Notes: generated by a model from the sequence alone, not told the origin. Shown: positions 52,990-63,093, counted from the first letter of the stretch. The stretch: DNA of 64,000 bases from Streptomyces profundus (GCF_020740535.1 NZ_CP082362.1:6755501-6819500), one strand, 5' to 3'. Program-made: numbers and translations.

Positions 52990-54810
52990 TCAGGAGGAGT
53001 ACACCCCGAACTCGAAGAGCGAGTAGCCCCAGCCGGTGCCGCGTTCGGTGCCCAGCACCCGGACGTAGCGTCCGGAGCCGTTCACGTCCACGGTCTCGAC
53101 CCCGCCGCCGCCGGCGGTCTCCGTGTGGATCGCGGTCCAGTCGTCGCCGTTCTCCGAGACCTGGACCTCGTAGGCCCGGGCGAAGGACGTCTCCCAGTAG
53201 AGCTGGACGGTGTCGATGGAGGTGGTGGCGCCCAGGTCGACCTCAAGCCACTGCGGGTCCTCCCACGCGCTGGCCCAACGGGTGGTCGGGTCACCGTCCG
53301 TGGCGTACTCGGGGAAGAAGGGCGCGCCGTCCCCCTGCTCCTGGAAGGTGGAGGCGGTGGTGTCGGCGCCCAGCGCGACGTTGGTGCCGTCGACCGGCGG
53401 GGCGACGACCCGGATCGAGGCGGTCTCGATGCCGAGGTGCCCCTGGCCGTCCCTGGCCGCCAGGTACACCTTCCACACCCCAGGACGGGTGGGCGCGGTG
53501 ACGGTGAAGCCGCCGTCACCGTTCTCGGTGAACTCGGCGGTCTCCAGCGCGCCGCCCTCGTCGATGTACTTGCTGTTGAGCAGCACCTCGTACGCGATGG
53601 CGTCGCCGTCCGGATCGTTGACGGAGGCGCTCACGGTGAAGTCGGCGCCGGCCGGGACCGAGGTGGCGTCGCCATCGACGGCGAAGTCGGTGATCACCGG
53701 CGGGGTGTTGGACGGCGCGTCGCCCCCGAAGATCTCGGAGACGGCGTAGTAGGAGAGCCGCTTGTCGCCGCCGGGCAGCAGGTTGAACCACACGCCGCCG
53801 AAGTCGTACTCCAGGCCGTAGTGGAAGAGCGTGGCGCCCAGGGCGACACCCTCGTGGTCCATCAGGCAGTCCCAGGCGGCCTGGTAGCCCTCGGCCTTGG
53901 CGACGTCGCTCGGTTCCAGCGGAACGCCGTTGGCGTCGTCGTCGACCTCCCACTCACCGGCGGGCCCGCCCTCGGTGAGGATGTAGGGGCGGGTGTAGCC
54001 CTCGTCGATCCAGGTCTGCTGGATGTCGCAGACGGCGTCATAGGAGTTGACCTGGAGCAGGTCGAGGTCGGGCGAGTACGCCTCGTAGTACTCCCAGGCG
54101 CCGGTCCAGGCGTCGGTCGAGGTCACCGGGTGGTTGGAGTCCAGCGCCTTGATCTCCAGCGCGGCGATGTTGACGAACTCCGCGTAGGCGATCCGCTGGG
54201 CCTCCAACTCGGCGCCCTCGTAGCAGTTCTGGAGGCCGAGCACCGACTCGTTGCCCACGCTCCACATCAGCACGGCGGGGTGGTCCTTGTAGGCGTCCAC
54301 CCAGATGTTCATGGCTTCGAGCTGTTCGCCCTTGTAGTCCCAGTCGTTGACGTAGTCCACGCAGCCACCGCTGCCGGGACCGCCGCCGGGCTGGAGCCAG
54401 AAGCCGGCGATCACCCGGACGCCGTTGGCGGCCGCGGCGTCGAACAGCGGCTCGCTGCTCGCGTCGGTGCCCCAGGTGCGGGTGGTGTTGACGCCCATGG
54501 AGGCCAGGTCCGGCATGTAGTTCGCGGCCTGGTCGGCGGGCGGGCCCCAGGTCAGTCCCTCGACGGTGTAGGGCGCGCCGTCCACGGTCAGCTCCCAGCT
54601 GCCGTCGCCGCCGGTCACCTCGACCACGCTGGCGGCGGTGAGGCCGACGTCCGAGTCGGCCCCCCCGGCGTCGCTGGGGGAGGCGGTCGCGGTCTGGTTC
54701 GCCACCGTGAACACGCCGCCGAGCAGGGCCAGCACGGCACCGACGACCGCGACCGGGCGTCCTCGACGTGACCGTGACGTCCGTTTCGACGTCTCTTTCC
54801 TGTGCAGCAC
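52990..54810 (-). CDS. Secreted GH2-like glycoside hydrolase with CBM32 domain
   Basis: A 606-residue secreted enzyme. After a basic signal peptide (about 12-43) comes a TIM barrel at about 60-375. MWSVGNESV provides the acid/base Glu near 189 and YILTEGGPAGEW the nucleophile Glu near 280, both as in clan GH-A enzymes of the GH2 kind, but without the GH2 sandwich domains. A Big/cadherin-like domain (about 380-470) and a C-terminal F5/8-type CBM32 (about 475-606) follow. Substrate unknown; a galactose- or glucan-type polymer is likely. AAGGAG precedes the GTG. A regulon palindrome lies 65 bases upstream. Confidence 0.82.
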   Translation of the reverse strand: MLHRKETSKRTSRSRRGRPVAVVGAVLALLGGVFTVANQTATASPSDAGGADSDVGLTAASVVEVTGGDGSWELTVDGAPYTVEGLTWGPPADQAANYMPDLASMGVNTTRTWGTDASSEPLFDAAAANGVRVIAGFWLQPGGGPGSGGCVDYVNDWDYKGEQLEAMNIWVDAYKDHPAVLMWSVGNESVLGLQNCYEGAELEAQRIAYAEFVNIAALEIKALDSNHPVTSTDAWTGAWEYYEAYSPDLDLLQVNSYDAVCDIQQTWIDEGYTRPYILTEGGPAGEWEVDDDANGVPLEPSDVAKAEGYQAAWDCLMDHEGVALGATLFHYGLEYDFGGVWFNLLPGGDKRLSYYAVSEIFGGDAPSNTPPVITDFAVDGDATSVPAGADFTVSASVNDPDGDAIAYEVLLNSKYIDEGGALETAEFTENGDGGFTVTAPTRPGVWKVYLAARDGQGHLGIETASIRVVAPPVDGTNVALGADTTASTFQEQGDGAPFFPEYATDGDPTTRWASAWEDPQWLEVDLGATTSIDTVQLYWETSFARAYEVQVSENGDDWTAIHTETAGGGGVETVDVNGSGRYVRVLGTERGTGWGYSLFEFGVYSS

Positions 54811-54874
54811 AACTTCTCCTTAGCGCGGGGGCGGCCGTGGCACTCGTCCGGGTGCGCGGTACGACCGAAAGGGA

Positions 54875-54890
54875 GGGAGAGCGCTCTCCC
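54875..54890. promoter_or_regulatory. LacI-type operator before the GH2-like gene
   Basis: GGGAGAGCGCTCTCCC, a perfect 16-bp palindrome in the promoter region of the GH2-like gene, identical in core to the sites at 47054, 48245 and 56056. Confidence 0.88.
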
Positions 54891-54971
54891 GAAAGAGACT
54901 GGCCCCCGTGCGGAGGTGTGTCAACGCCCGTGCAAGGTTCCGGATCGAGAACCGGGGAAGCGGCCGGCCGC

Positions 54972-56033
54972 TCAGGCGGACTGGCGCACGACCAGGGTCG
55001 GTTCGAAGATGACCGAGGTCAGCCGCCGGTCGGGCTGGTCCACCCGGTCCAGCAGCAGCCGGGTCATCTCGGCGGCCATCTCCTCGATCGGCTGCCGCAC
55101 CGTGGTCAGCGCCGGACGGCTGGACACGGCCGCGCTGCTGTCGTCGAACCCGACCACCGCCACGTCCTGCGGCACCCGGCGGCCGTGCTCGCGCAGCACG
55201 TGCAACGCCCCCTGGGCCATCAGGTCGTTGGCCGCGAACAGGCCGTCGAGAGCGGGCTGTTCGGCCAGCAGCTTGGTCATCGCCTGCTCGCCGCTCTCCA
55301 GCGTGAAGTTGCCCTCCACGGTGGGCACATAGGGGTGCCCGTGCCGGGCCATCGCATCGCGGAAGCCGGCCAGCCGGTCCTGGCTGGCCAGCACGTCCAA
55401 CGGCCCGGTGATGCTGGCGATGTGCTGGCAGCCCTTCGCGACCAGATGGTCGGCGGCCAGCCGCCCACCGTCCCGGTGGGCGACGTCCACATAGCTGATC
55501 GGGATGGGCTTGGGGGGTCTGGCGAAGAGCACACAGGGCAGCCCGGCGCCGACCAGCAGCTCGGGCAGCGGGTCCTGCGCGTGGATGGAGACCAGCAACG
55601 CCCCGTCGGCGTGCCCCTGCCGCAGGTAGCTGACCACCTGTTTCCTGGCGTCCGTCGAATCCGCGAGCATCAGCACGGGGTGCATGCTCCGGCGGCGCAG
55701 GAAGCCGACAACGCCGGTGGTGATCCGGCCGAAGAAGGGGTCGGCCAACAGCTGGCCCTGGAACGCGGCTTCCTGGCCCTCGTCCGCCGGCTCGTCCTCG
55801 TTGGCGCCCGAGACCACGAGGGCCACCGACCCCGCGCGCTTGGTGACCAGCGAGCGCGCGGCCCGGTTGGGCACATAGCCGGTGCTGGCGATCGCCTGGC
55901 GGACCACGTCCTGGATGCTGGGGTCGACGTTGCGAATGCCGTTGATCACGCGGGAGACGGTGGCCCGGGAGACGCCCGCCTCCCGAGCCACGTCTTCCAG
56001 CGTCGGGGACCCCTTGGCCGGACGATCGCTCAT
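54972..56033 (-). CDS. LacI-family repressor of the local carbohydrate regulon
   Basis: A 353-residue LacI regulator. The DNA-binding head is PTLEDVAREAGVSRATVSRV (10-29) with the minor-groove hinge NRAARSLVTKRAGSVALVVS. A ribose-binding-like sensor domain covers about 65-345 (FGRITTGVVGFLRRRSMHPV, VVGFDDSSAAVSSRPALTTV). It should release DNA on binding a sugar. Four copies of the same palindrome, one 23 bases before its own start, indicate that it controls itself, the GH2-like gene, the DUF1996 gene and the beta-helix gene. Confidence 0.92.
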   Translation of the reverse strand: MSDRPAKGSPTLEDVAREAGVSRATVSRVINGIRNVDPSIQDVVRQAIASTGYVPNRAARSLVTKRAGSVALVVSGANEDEPADEGQEAAFQGQLLADPFFGRITTGVVGFLRRRSMHPVLMLADSTDARKQVVSYLRQGHADGALLVSIHAQDPLPELLVGAGLPCVLFARPPKPIPISYVDVAHRDGGRLAADHLVAKGCQHIASITGPLDVLASQDRLAGFRDAMARHGHPYVPTVEGNFTLESGEQAMTKLLAEQPALDGLFAANDLMAQGALHVLREHGRRVPQDVAVVGFDDSSAAVSSRPALTTVRQPIEEMAAEMTRLLLDRVDQPDRRLTSVIFEPTLVVRQSA

Positions 56034-56055
56034 GGTGGCCTTTATAACACACTCA

Positions 56056-56067
56056 GAGAGCGCTCTC
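56056..56067. promoter_or_regulatory. LacI autoregulatory operator
   Basis: GAGAGCGCTCTC lies 23 bases upstream of the LacI start codon and matches the core of the other regulon sites. Confidence 0.82.
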
Positions 56068-56157
56068 CCATTGTTCTCCCAGCGCTGCTCCGGGCTCTCC
56101 CCGGCCGTCGGCGCCGGGCTGCTCCGGCGGTCGGCAGAGGGGGCGGTCGGGGTGGGT

Positions 56158-57063
56158 TCAGACCTCCGGACGGGCGTCCGCCGTCGCCGTCCGGGTCAGC
56201 GCGCGGACAAAGGCGTCCAGCGGTGCCGCAGCCGATCCCGGCCGCCGACGGGTCGCGGCGTAGACGCTGCGGCGCGGTGGATCGGCGAGCGGACGGATCA
56301 GCGCATCGGGGCGGGGCGACGGGAGGAGCAGCCGGGGCGCCAGCATCACGCCGTGCCCTTCGGCGACAAACGCCTGCTTGCCGAGCCAGCCGCCGCACTC
56401 GACGTCGATGCGCGGGGTGAAGCCGGCTCGCGCACACGCCATGGCGAGCGCGGAAGCGGCGCCCTCGTAGTCCTCCACCCAGGTCTCCTCGGCCAGTGCG
56501 GCGAGCGGCACGACGTCCAGCGCCGCCACCGGATGGTCCCGGGGCAGCACACAGACCAGCGGATCGTCCAGCAGCGGCGTCACGGCCAGGTCGGCGTGCG
56601 CCGGCAGCCCCGGCGGGTAGCTGGTGACGACCGCGCAGTCGAGATCGCCGTCGAGGAGCCGGGGCAGCAGCGTGGGGGTGACCTCCTCGGTGAAGGTGAC
56701 GCGCACCAGGGGCACTTCGGCGGTGAACGCCGTCAGGGCCCTGGGCAGGAGGGACGCCACCGCGCTCGGCACGGAGCCGACCCGCAGGCTGGTGACGGGC
56801 TGTTCGAGGGACGCGCGGACATCGCGTTCCGCGTGGTCGACATGTCGGAGGATCGCGGTCCCGTGCGCCAGCAGGGCCTCGCCGGCCGGGGTCAGCCGCA
56901 CCCCGCGCGCGTGGCGCCGCAGCAGCGGGGTGCCGAGCCCGGTCTCCAGGGAGGCGAGCTGCCGGGAGAGCGCGGACTGGGTGTAGCCGAGCACCCGCGC
57001 CGCGGCGGTGATCGAGCCGGTGCGGTGCACCTCCCGGAAGGAGCGGAGGGCGATGAGGTCCAT
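56158..57063 (-). CDS. LysR-family transcriptional regulator
   Basis: A 301-residue LysR regulator. The DNA-binding domain is at 1-60 (LIALRSFREVHRTGSITAAA, SALSRQLASLETGLGTPLL). The effector domain follows (SLRVGSVPSAVASLLPRALT). It is divergent from the RidA / dehydrogenase pair, with 97 bases between start codons, the usual arrangement for a LysR target; regulation is inferred from that. Confidence 0.9.
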   Translation of the reverse strand: MDLIALRSFREVHRTGSITAAARVLGYTQSALSRQLASLETGLGTPLLRRHARGVRLTPAGEALLAHGTAILRHVDHAERDVRASLEQPVTSLRVGSVPSAVASLLPRALTAFTAEVPLVRVTFTEEVTPTLLPRLLDGDLDCAVVTSYPPGLPAHADLAVTPLLDDPLVCVLPRDHPVAALDVVPLAALAEETWVEDYEGAASALAMACARAGFTPRIDVECGGWLGKQAFVAEGHGVMLAPRLLLPSPRPDALIRPLADPPRRSVYAATRRRPGSAAAPLDAFVRALTRTATADARPEV

Positions 57064-57160
57064 GGCTTCTCACCCTGGACCGCGGCCATGCCGCCGGCGC
57101 ATGGCGGCCCTGCGAGATATGCGCTGGTGGGATCGGTGGGCGGGATCGGAGGATGCCGTC

Positions 57161-57574
57161 ATGACAGAGACGAAGCTCACGCATATCGCCGCACCGGAGG
57201 GCGTCGCGCCCGGCCGGGGCTACACCCAGGTCGTCATCGGGACGGGCCGGCTGGTGGCGATCTCCGGACAGGTGGCGCTGGACGAACGGGGCGAGGTGGT
57301 CGGGGAGGACGATCCGGCCGCGCAGAGCCGGCAGGTGTTCGACAACCTGCGCCGCTGCCTGGCGGCGGCCGGCGCCACGTTCGACGATGTCGTCAAGCTC
57401 ACCTACTACGTGACCGACATCCGTTTCCTGCCGGCCGTCCGCGCGGCGCGCGACGCCCAGGTCGACGTCGAACGCCCGCCCGCCAGCACGGCGGTGCAGG
57501 TGTCCGCCCTGTTCGATCCCCGGTTGCTGCTTGAGGTGGAGGCGTTCGCCGTCCTTCGGGAGACCGCGCCATGA
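57161..57574 (+). CDS. RidA/YjgF-family enamine deaminase
   Basis: A 137-residue RidA-like protein that hydrolyses reactive enamines/imines. GYTQVVIGTGRLVAISGQVA (about 20-39) is the first strand pair, VVKLTYYVTD and RPPASTAVQVSALFDPRLLL (about 107-126) carry the rest; the usual catalytic Arg is replaced (PASTAV instead of PARxxV), so the subgroup may differ in activity. GGAGG precedes the ATG. The stop overlaps the next ATG (ATGA), so both are coupled. Confidence 0.88.
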   Translation: MTETKLTHIAAPEGVAPGRGYTQVVIGTGRLVAISGQVALDERGEVVGEDDPAAQSRQVFDNLRRCLAAAGATFDDVVKLTYYVTDIRFLPAVRAARDAQVDVERPPASTAVQVSALFDPRLLLEVEAFAVLRETAP

Positions 57575-58449
57575 GGTCGGCGGTGTGCGGCCTCGGTCGG
57601 CTGGGGGCGGCCCTCGCGGCGGCGCTGGTCGCCGACGGTCAGGACGTCAGCGGGTGGAACCGGACGCCCCGGGAGCTGCCAGGGATCCGCGCCGCCCGCA
57701 CGGCGGCCGACGCGGTCCGTCACGCGGAGGTGGTCGTCGTCGCCGTCTTCGACGGCCCGGCGGCGCGGTCCGTGCTCCTCGGCCCGGACGGGGTCGCCGT
57801 GGGCGCCGCTCCCGGCACCCTGGTGATCAACGTGACCACCCTCGCCCCCGAGGAATCCCGTCGGCTGGCGCACGAGGTGCGTGGGGAGGGGCTGCGCTAT
57901 CTGGAGGCGCCGGTGGTCGGTTCGGTGTCGGCCGTGCGGTCGGGCGCCCTGCGGGTGCTGGTCGGCGGCGCGGAGGAGGACGCGCTGGCCGCTGAGCCCG
58001 TGCTGCGGGTCTGGTCGCACGCGGGCAGCCGCCGGCTGGTGGGCCGGGTGGGCGCCGCGTCCGCGCTCAAGCTGGTCGCGAACCTGGCCCTCGGGATCGC
58101 GGCGGCCGGGCTGCACGACGCCGTCCGTCTCGGCACCGGCCTCGGCCTGGCCCGCGATGACCTGCTGGACGTCCTCCAGGAGGGGCCCATCGGCCCGCTG
58201 GTGGCGGGCAAACGCGACCGTCTCTCCCACGGGGCCTACGCGGCGGCGGACTTCACGGTCGCCGCCCTGGCGAAGGACCTGGCCCTCGCCAGGGCGGCCG
58301 TCGACGAGCCCCTGGCCGGTGCGGACGCGGCGGCCCGCCTGGTCGGGCGGGTCGCGGAGCTGGACGGAAGCCTGGACATCGCGGCGCTGGGCGGCGAGCC
58401 GGCACGCGCGGGGGAGAGGGTGCCCGCCGCGGCACAGGACCTCGGCTGA
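57571..58449 (+). CDS. 6-phosphogluconate / beta-hydroxyacid dehydrogenase-like protein
   Basis: A 292-residue dehydrogenase of the 3-hydroxyisobutyrate or 6PGDH type. The NAD(P) site is VCGLGRLGAALAAALVADGQ (5-24), the substrate loop EAPVVGSVSAVRSGALRVLV near 113-132, and the catalytic Lys in SALKLVANLALG (about 170). It may also be an imine reductase, whose family shares this layout and whose pairing with RidA would be sensible. ATGA overlap with RidA. Confidence 0.85.
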   Translation: MRSAVCGLGRLGAALAAALVADGQDVSGWNRTPRELPGIRAARTAADAVRHAEVVVVAVFDGPAARSVLLGPDGVAVGAAPGTLVINVTTLAPEESRRLAHEVRGEGLRYLEAPVVGSVSAVRSGALRVLVGGAEEDALAAEPVLRVWSHAGSRRLVGRVGAASALKLVANLALGIAAAGLHDAVRLGTGLGLARDDLLDVLQEGPIGPLVAGKRDRLSHGAYAAADFTVAALAKDLALARAAVDEPLAGADAAARLVGRVAELDGSLDIAALGGEPARAGERVPAAAQDLG

Positions 58450-58512
58450 GCTGGGGGCCGGGGGCGTCCCGGGCCCCGTTCGCCCAGGTAGGTTGGCTCA
58501 GCGGAGGAACAC

Positions 58513-59751
58513 ATGGCTGAGGCGAAGAAACAGACCGTGCGCGACCTGCGGCGTGCCAACCGCGCGTCGCTGCTGCGCCAACTCTACTTTCACGGCCCCC
58601 TGAGCCGGCATGAGTTGGGGCAGGCCATCGGCCTCAGCTCGGGCACGGTGAGCAACGTCACCAGCGGGCTGCTCGCCGACGGCCTGCTCGCCGAGGCCGG
58701 CTCGGTGGAGTCCGACGGCGGGCGGCCCCGCACCCTGCTGCGGGTCGCGCCGGACTGCGGGCGGTTGATCGGCGTCGACGTCGGCGAGACCCGGGTGCGC
58801 GTCGAGCTGTTCGACGTCACCCTGACCGAGCTGGCCAGGACGGAGTACCCCCTCACGGACGCCGGTTACGACGTGCGCACGGTGGTGCGGCACATCGGCG
58901 ACGGGATCGCCGCCGTGCTGACGACGGCCGGCGTCCCGGCGGATCTGCTGCTGGGGGTCGGCGTCGGGGTGCCGGGGATCGTCGAACAGGACCCGGCCGT
59001 CGGCGCCGTGGTGCACAGCGCGACGGTGGGGTGGGACGCCGTCCCGTTGGAGTCCCTGCTGCGCGCGGCGGTCGACCTGCCGGCCACCGTCCCCTTCCGG
59101 GTGGCCAACGGCGCCCGCACCTTCGGGCAGGCCGAGATGTGGTACGGCGCGGGCCGGGGCAGCCAGGACGCGGTGATCGTGCTGTGGGGCTCGGGCGTCG
59201 GCGCCTGCATCGTCACCGGCGGCGAGCCCTACGGCGGAACGGGCAGCGCCGCCGGTGAGTTCGGCCATGTCACCCTGCGGCTGGCCGGCCGCCGCTGCCG
59301 CTGCGGGGCCCTTGGCTGCCTGGAGGCCTATGTGGGAGCGCACGCCCTGCTGGCACGGTGGGCCGAGGCCGGCGGCGAGGTGGACGCCTCGGACCATGAG
59401 GCGGCCCTGGGCGCGCTGCTGGCGGCGGCCGAGGGCGGCGACGGGCGGGCGGTCGAACTCCTCGCCGAGAGCGCCGAGTTCCTGGGCGCGGGGATATCCG
59501 ATCTGATCAACCTCTTCAATCCGGAGCGCATCGTGGTGGGCGGCTGGGCCGGCCTCCTCCTCGGCCCCCGGCTGCTCCCCGAGGTGCGTCGCGCCGCCGA
59601 CGCCTACGCTCTGCCACATCCGGCGGGCCGCAGCACCATCGGCCTGGGGCGGCTCGGCCCCGACGCGGTCACGGTGGGCGCGGCGACCCTGCCCCTGGCC
59701 GACTTCCTCGCCCGAGGCGGCACCCGGGCGGCGGTCGGGGCTTCCGCTTAG
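58513..59751 (+). CDS. ROK-family transcriptional regulator
   Basis: A 412-residue ROK repressor. An N-terminal winged helix (about 8-70: RANRASLLRQLYFHGPLSRH, GLSSGTVSNVTSGLLADGLL) is followed by the sugar-kinase fold. The zinc loop is CRCGALGCLEAY (about 258-269). The kinase Asp normally found in the N-D-A motif is Gly (VANGARTFGQAEMWYGAG), so sugar phosphorylation is unlikely, while sugar sensing remains possible. The gene is monocistronic; a hairpin follows. Confidence 0.88.
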   Translation: MAEAKKQTVRDLRRANRASLLRQLYFHGPLSRHELGQAIGLSSGTVSNVTSGLLADGLLAEAGSVESDGGRPRTLLRVAPDCGRLIGVDVGETRVRVELFDVTLTELARTEYPLTDAGYDVRTVVRHIGDGIAAVLTTAGVPADLLLGVGVGVPGIVEQDPAVGAVVHSATVGWDAVPLESLLRAAVDLPATVPFRVANGARTFGQAEMWYGAGRGSQDAVIVLWGSGVGACIVTGGEPYGGTGSAAGEFGHVTLRLAGRRCRCGALGCLEAYVGAHALLARWAEAGGEVDASDHEAALGALLAAAEGGDGRAVELLAESAEFLGAGISDLINLFNPERIVVGGWAGLLLGPRLLPEVRRAADAYALPHPAGRSTIGLGRLGPDAVTVGAATLPLADFLARGGTRAAVGASA

Positions 59752-59776
59752 GCCCTGTCCGGTGCGGCCTGTGGAC

Positions 59777-59800
59777 GGCGCGCGGCATGGGCCGCGCGCC
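59777..59800. terminator. Hairpin between ROK and ATP-binding genes
   Basis: GGCGCGCGGC (59777-59786) and GCCGCGCGCC (59791-59800) pair perfectly around ATGG, between convergent genes. Confidence 0.7.
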
Positions 59801-59822
59801 CCCGCGATGCCGGCGCCGTCCC

Positions 59823-60245
59823 TCAGAGGTGGCCGGAGTCGTCGCCGCGCACCGTGACCCAGACGCGCTTGCCCTCGTCGACCGGCTCGAACCCGAGGTC
59901 GTCCGCCATCTCTCGCAGCAGCCAGAGACCACGGCCCGCCTCGGCCGTCCAGTCGGGCAGCGTGATCGTGGGCAGTGTCCGGGAGCGGTCCAGCACGCTC
60001 ACCCGCACGGTGTCCTCGTCCAGCGCCAGCTCCAACCGGCAGCGGGGGTCCGGCACATGGCGCGCGACATTGGACAGCAGTTCGGTGACGCCGTGCAGCA
60101 CCACCTCCGTGACCCTGGGCGGTTGCCCCCATTCGCGCATCGCCAGCGAGGCCAGCCGCCTGAACCGGGCGAGATCCTCCCGCCGGGCGGTCAACAGCCA
60201 GCTGTGGCCGCGACGTTGGGTGCCTGTTTCCTCGCTGGTAAGCAT
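59823..60245 (-). CDS. Stand-alone HATPase (anti-sigma-like) ATP-binding protein
   Basis: A 140-residue RsbW/SpoIIAB-like protein. The N-box is VTELLSNVARHV (about 55-66), and TAEAGRGLWLLREMADDLGF is the G-box region. These orphan kinases regulate sigma factors or anti-sigma antagonists. The ATG at 60245 has GAAGGG seven bases upstream; a longer reading frame is not supported. Confidence 0.85.
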   Translation of the reverse strand: MLTSEETGTQRRGHSWLLTARREDLARFRRLASLAMREWGQPPRVTEVVLHGVTELLSNVARHVPDPRCRLELALDEDTVRVSVLDRSRTLPTITLPDWTAEAGRGLWLLREMADDLGFEPVDEGKRVWVTVRGDDSGHL

Positions 60246-60660
60246 CGTGAACCCTTCAGTTGCCGCACGGGAGTCAGGGAGTGACTGCGCTGCGTTATGT
60301 CTCGCACCCTGCCCCTCTCGCGTGGCAGTCCGCAAAGAATTCAGCTGCACGTGTGCCGTTCATATCACTCGAAGGAGTGGTGGAGTTGACGGACCCTCAG
60401 ATTGCTGGCCGAGGCGTTGAGCTGGGGCGGTCGTCCGTGGTCACGGCGCGATCGGCCCCGGCCGACCGGTGGCCTGCTGCCGCCGAGCGTAGTGCGCGGA
60501 ACGGCCGCACTCCAGGGGGCGCGCGCCGCTCGTCGACGTTCCGGTACCGGGCGCCCCGGCGGACGGAAAGGAGCCGGGGCGCGCGTGCCTGACCGCCCGA
60601 CTGTCGGTGCCTCCTGCCACAATGCACAGCGCGGCGCAGGGCGCGCCGGGGAAGCGGAGC
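60246..60660. other. Intergenic stretch with a weak 70-codon frame
   Basis: A GTG at 60380, just after GAAGGAG, opens a 70-codon frame ending at 60592 (starts VELTDPQIAGRGVELGRSS; arginine-rich end). It has no known relative that I recognise. Otherwise the stretch between the divergent ATP-binding and tex genes shows no structure. Confidence 0.35.
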
Positions 60661-63093
60661 GTGATCGTGAACGAGCCTGTCGCAGGCCGGTCCATCGAGG
60701 GCAGGATCGCCGAGGAGCTGGGCGTCCGGGAAGGACAGGTGAGGGCGGCCGTCGAACTGCTCGACGGCGGCTCGACGGTGCCGTTCATCGCCCGCTACCG
60801 CAAGGAGGTCACCGGCACCCTCGACGACACCCAGCTCCGGGCGCTGGAGGAACGGCTGCGCTATCTGCGGGAGTTGTCCGAGCGCCGGGAGGCCATCCTG
60901 GAGTCCATCCGCTCCCAGGGCAAGCTGGACGAGGCCCTCGCCGCGCGGATCGCCGCCGCCGACACCAAGGCCAGGCTGGAGGACATCTACCTCCCCTACA
61001 AGCCCAAGCGGCGCACCAAGGCCCAGATCGCCCGCGAGGCGGGGCTCGAACCGCTGGCCGACGGGCTGCTCGCCGATCCGGCGGTGGCGCCGCCGGCCGC
61101 CGCCGCGGCCTTCGTCGACGCCGAGCGGGGCGTCGCCGACGCCGACGCGGCCCTCGCCGGCGCCCGCGCCATCCTCACCGAGCGCTTCGGCGAGGACGCC
61201 GACCTCCTCGGCGAGCTGCGGGAACGCATGTGGCGCGGCGGGCGGTTGGTGTCCCGGGTCAGGGAGGGCAAGGAGGAGGCCGGCGCCAAGTTCGCCGACT
61301 ACTTCGCGTTCGCCGAGCCGTTCGCCGAACTGCCGTCGCATCGGGTGCTGGCCATGTTCCGGGGTGAGAAGGAGGACGTCCTTGAGCTGACGTTGGAGCC
61401 CGAGGCGGGCGCCGACGAGACGGGCCCCTCCGCGTTCGAGCGCGCCATCGCCCACCGCTTCGGCGTGGCGGACCGGGGCCGGCCCGCCGACGCCTGGCTC
61501 GCCGAGACGGTTCGCTGGGCCTGGCGCACCCGCATCCTGGTGCACCTCGGCATCGATCTGCGCACCCGCCTGCGCACCGGGGCCGAGGACGAGGCGGTGG
61601 CCGTCTTCGCCGCCAACCTCAGGGACCTGCTGCTGGCCGCCCCCGCCGGCACCCGCGCCACCATGGGCCTCGACCCGGGGCTGCGCACCGGCGTCAAGGT
61701 CGCCGTCGTCGACGCCACGGGCAAGATCGCGGCCACCGACACGATCTACCCCCACGCCCCGCAGCGCCGGTGGGCGGACTCCCTGGACCGGCTGGCCGCC
61801 TTGGTCGCCGAGCACGGCGTCGAGCTGATCGCCATCGGCAACGGCACCGCCTCCCGCGAGACGGACAAGCTGGCCGGCGAGTTGATCGCCAGGGTCGGCG
61901 AGTCCCGGCTGACCCGCATGGTGGTCTCCGAGGCGGGCGCCTCGGTGTACTCCGCCTCCGCCTTCGCCGCCCAGGAGCTGCCCGATCTCGATGTGTCGCT
62001 CCGGGGCGCCGTGTCGATCGCCCGTCGTCTCCAGGACCCGCTGGCCGAGTTGGTCAAGATCGATCCCCGGTCGATCGGCGTCGGTCAGTACCAGCACGAC
62101 CTCTCCGAGGTGAAGCTCTCCCGCTCGCTGGACGCGGTCGTGGAGGACTGCGTCAACGGCGTGGGCGTGGACGTCAACACGGCGTCCGTGCCGCTGCTGT
62201 CCCGGGTCTCCGGCATCGGGGCCACCCTCGCGGAGAACATCGTCACCCACCGTGACGCCCATGGCCCGTTCACCGGCCGCAGGGCGCTCAAGCAGGTGCC
62301 CAGGCTCGGCCCCAAGGCCTTCGAGCAGTGCGCCGGCTTCCTGCGCGTCCGCGACGGCGACGACCCGTTGGACGCCTCCGCGGTGCACCCGGAGGCGTAT
62401 CCGGTGGTGCGGCGGATGGTCAAGGCCACGGGGGGCGAGGTCGCCGCGCTGCTGGGCAACGCCTCGGCCCTGCGCGCCCTGCGGCCGGCCGACTTCGTCG
62501 ACGACACCTTCGGGCTGCCCACCGTCACCGACATCATCGGCGAGTTGGAGAAGCCCGGCAGGGATCCGCGCCCCGCCTTCCGCACCGCGCGCTTCAAGGA
62601 GGGCGTCGAGGCGCTGAAGGACCTGGCGCCCGGCATGGTCCTGGAGGGCGTGGTGTCCAACGTCGCGGCCTTCGGCGCCTTTGTCGACGTCGGCGTGCAC
62701 CAGGACGGGCTGGTCCATGTCTCGGCCATGTCGCGGAAGTTCGTCTCCGACCCGCGCGAGGTCGTCAAGCCGGGGGACATCGTCACGGTGAAGGTGCTGG
62801 ACGTCGACATCCCGCGCAAGCGGATCTCGTTGACGTTGCGTCTCGACGACGAGGCCGCCCCCGCCGGCCGCTCGGGCGGCCCCGACGGCGAGCGCGGCGC
62901 GGCCCCCCGGCAGCGGGACCGCCGGGGCGGCGGCGCCCCGCGCGGCGGTGGTGGCGGTGGCCAGCGCGGCGGCGGTCAGCGCGGTGGTGGTGGCGGTGGG
63001 CAGCGCAAGGGCGCGGCTCCGCCGGCCAACAGCGCGATGGCGGACGCGCTGCGACGCGCCGGGCTGGTCAACCGCGATCGCGGCGGGCGCTGA
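60661..63093 (+). CDS. tex: Tex-family RNA-binding transcription accessory protein
   Basis: An 810-residue Tex protein, a cytosolic nucleic-acid-binding factor affecting transcription. Order of parts: helical N-terminus ([20 protein letters not shown] near 38-57), YqgF/RNase H-like domain ([20 protein letters not shown]), helix-hairpin-helix repeats ([20 protein letters not shown]), and an S1 domain (about 660-735; [20 protein letters not shown]). A Gly/Arg-rich tail of about 65 residues follows, an unusual addition to the family norm. The GTG at 60661 follows GGAG; a GTG six bases later is possible. Confidence 0.93.
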   Translation: MIVNEPVAGRSIEGRIAEELGVREGQVRAAVELLDGGSTVPFIARYRKEVTGTLDDTQLRALEERLRYLRELSERREAILESIRSQGKLDEALAARIAAADTKARLEDIYLPYKPKRRTKAQIAREAGLEPLADGLLADPAVAPPAAAAAFVDAERGVADADAALAGARAILTERFGEDADLLGELRERMWRGGRLVSRVREGKEEAGAKFADYFAFAEPFAELPSHRVLAMFRGEKEDVLELTLEPEAGADETGPSAFERAIAHRFGVADRGRPADAWLAETVRWAWRTRILVHLGIDLRTRLRTGAEDEAVAVFAANLRDLLLAAPAGTRATMGLDPGLRTGVKVAVVDATGKIAATDTIYPHAPQRRWADSLDRLAALVAEHGVELIAIGNGTASRETDKLAGELIARVGESRLTRMVVSEAGASVYSASAFAAQELPDLDVSLRGAVSIARRLQDPLAELVKIDPRSIGVGQYQHDLSEVKLSRSLDAVVEDCVNGVGVDVNTASVPLLSRVSGIGATLAENIVTHRDAHGPFTGRRALKQVPRLGPKAFEQCAGFLRVRDGDDPLDASAVHPEAYPVVRRMVKATGGEVAALLGNASALRALRPADFVDDTFGLPTVTDIIGELEKPGRDPRPAFRTARFKEGVEALKDLAPGMVLEGVVSNVAAFGAFVDVGVHQDGLVHVSAMSRKFVSDPREVVKPGDIVTVKVLDVDIPRKRISLTLRLDDEAAPAGRSGGPDGERGAAPRQRDRRGGGAPRGGGGGGQRGGGQRGGGGGGQRKGAAPPANSAMADALRRAGLVNRDRGGR

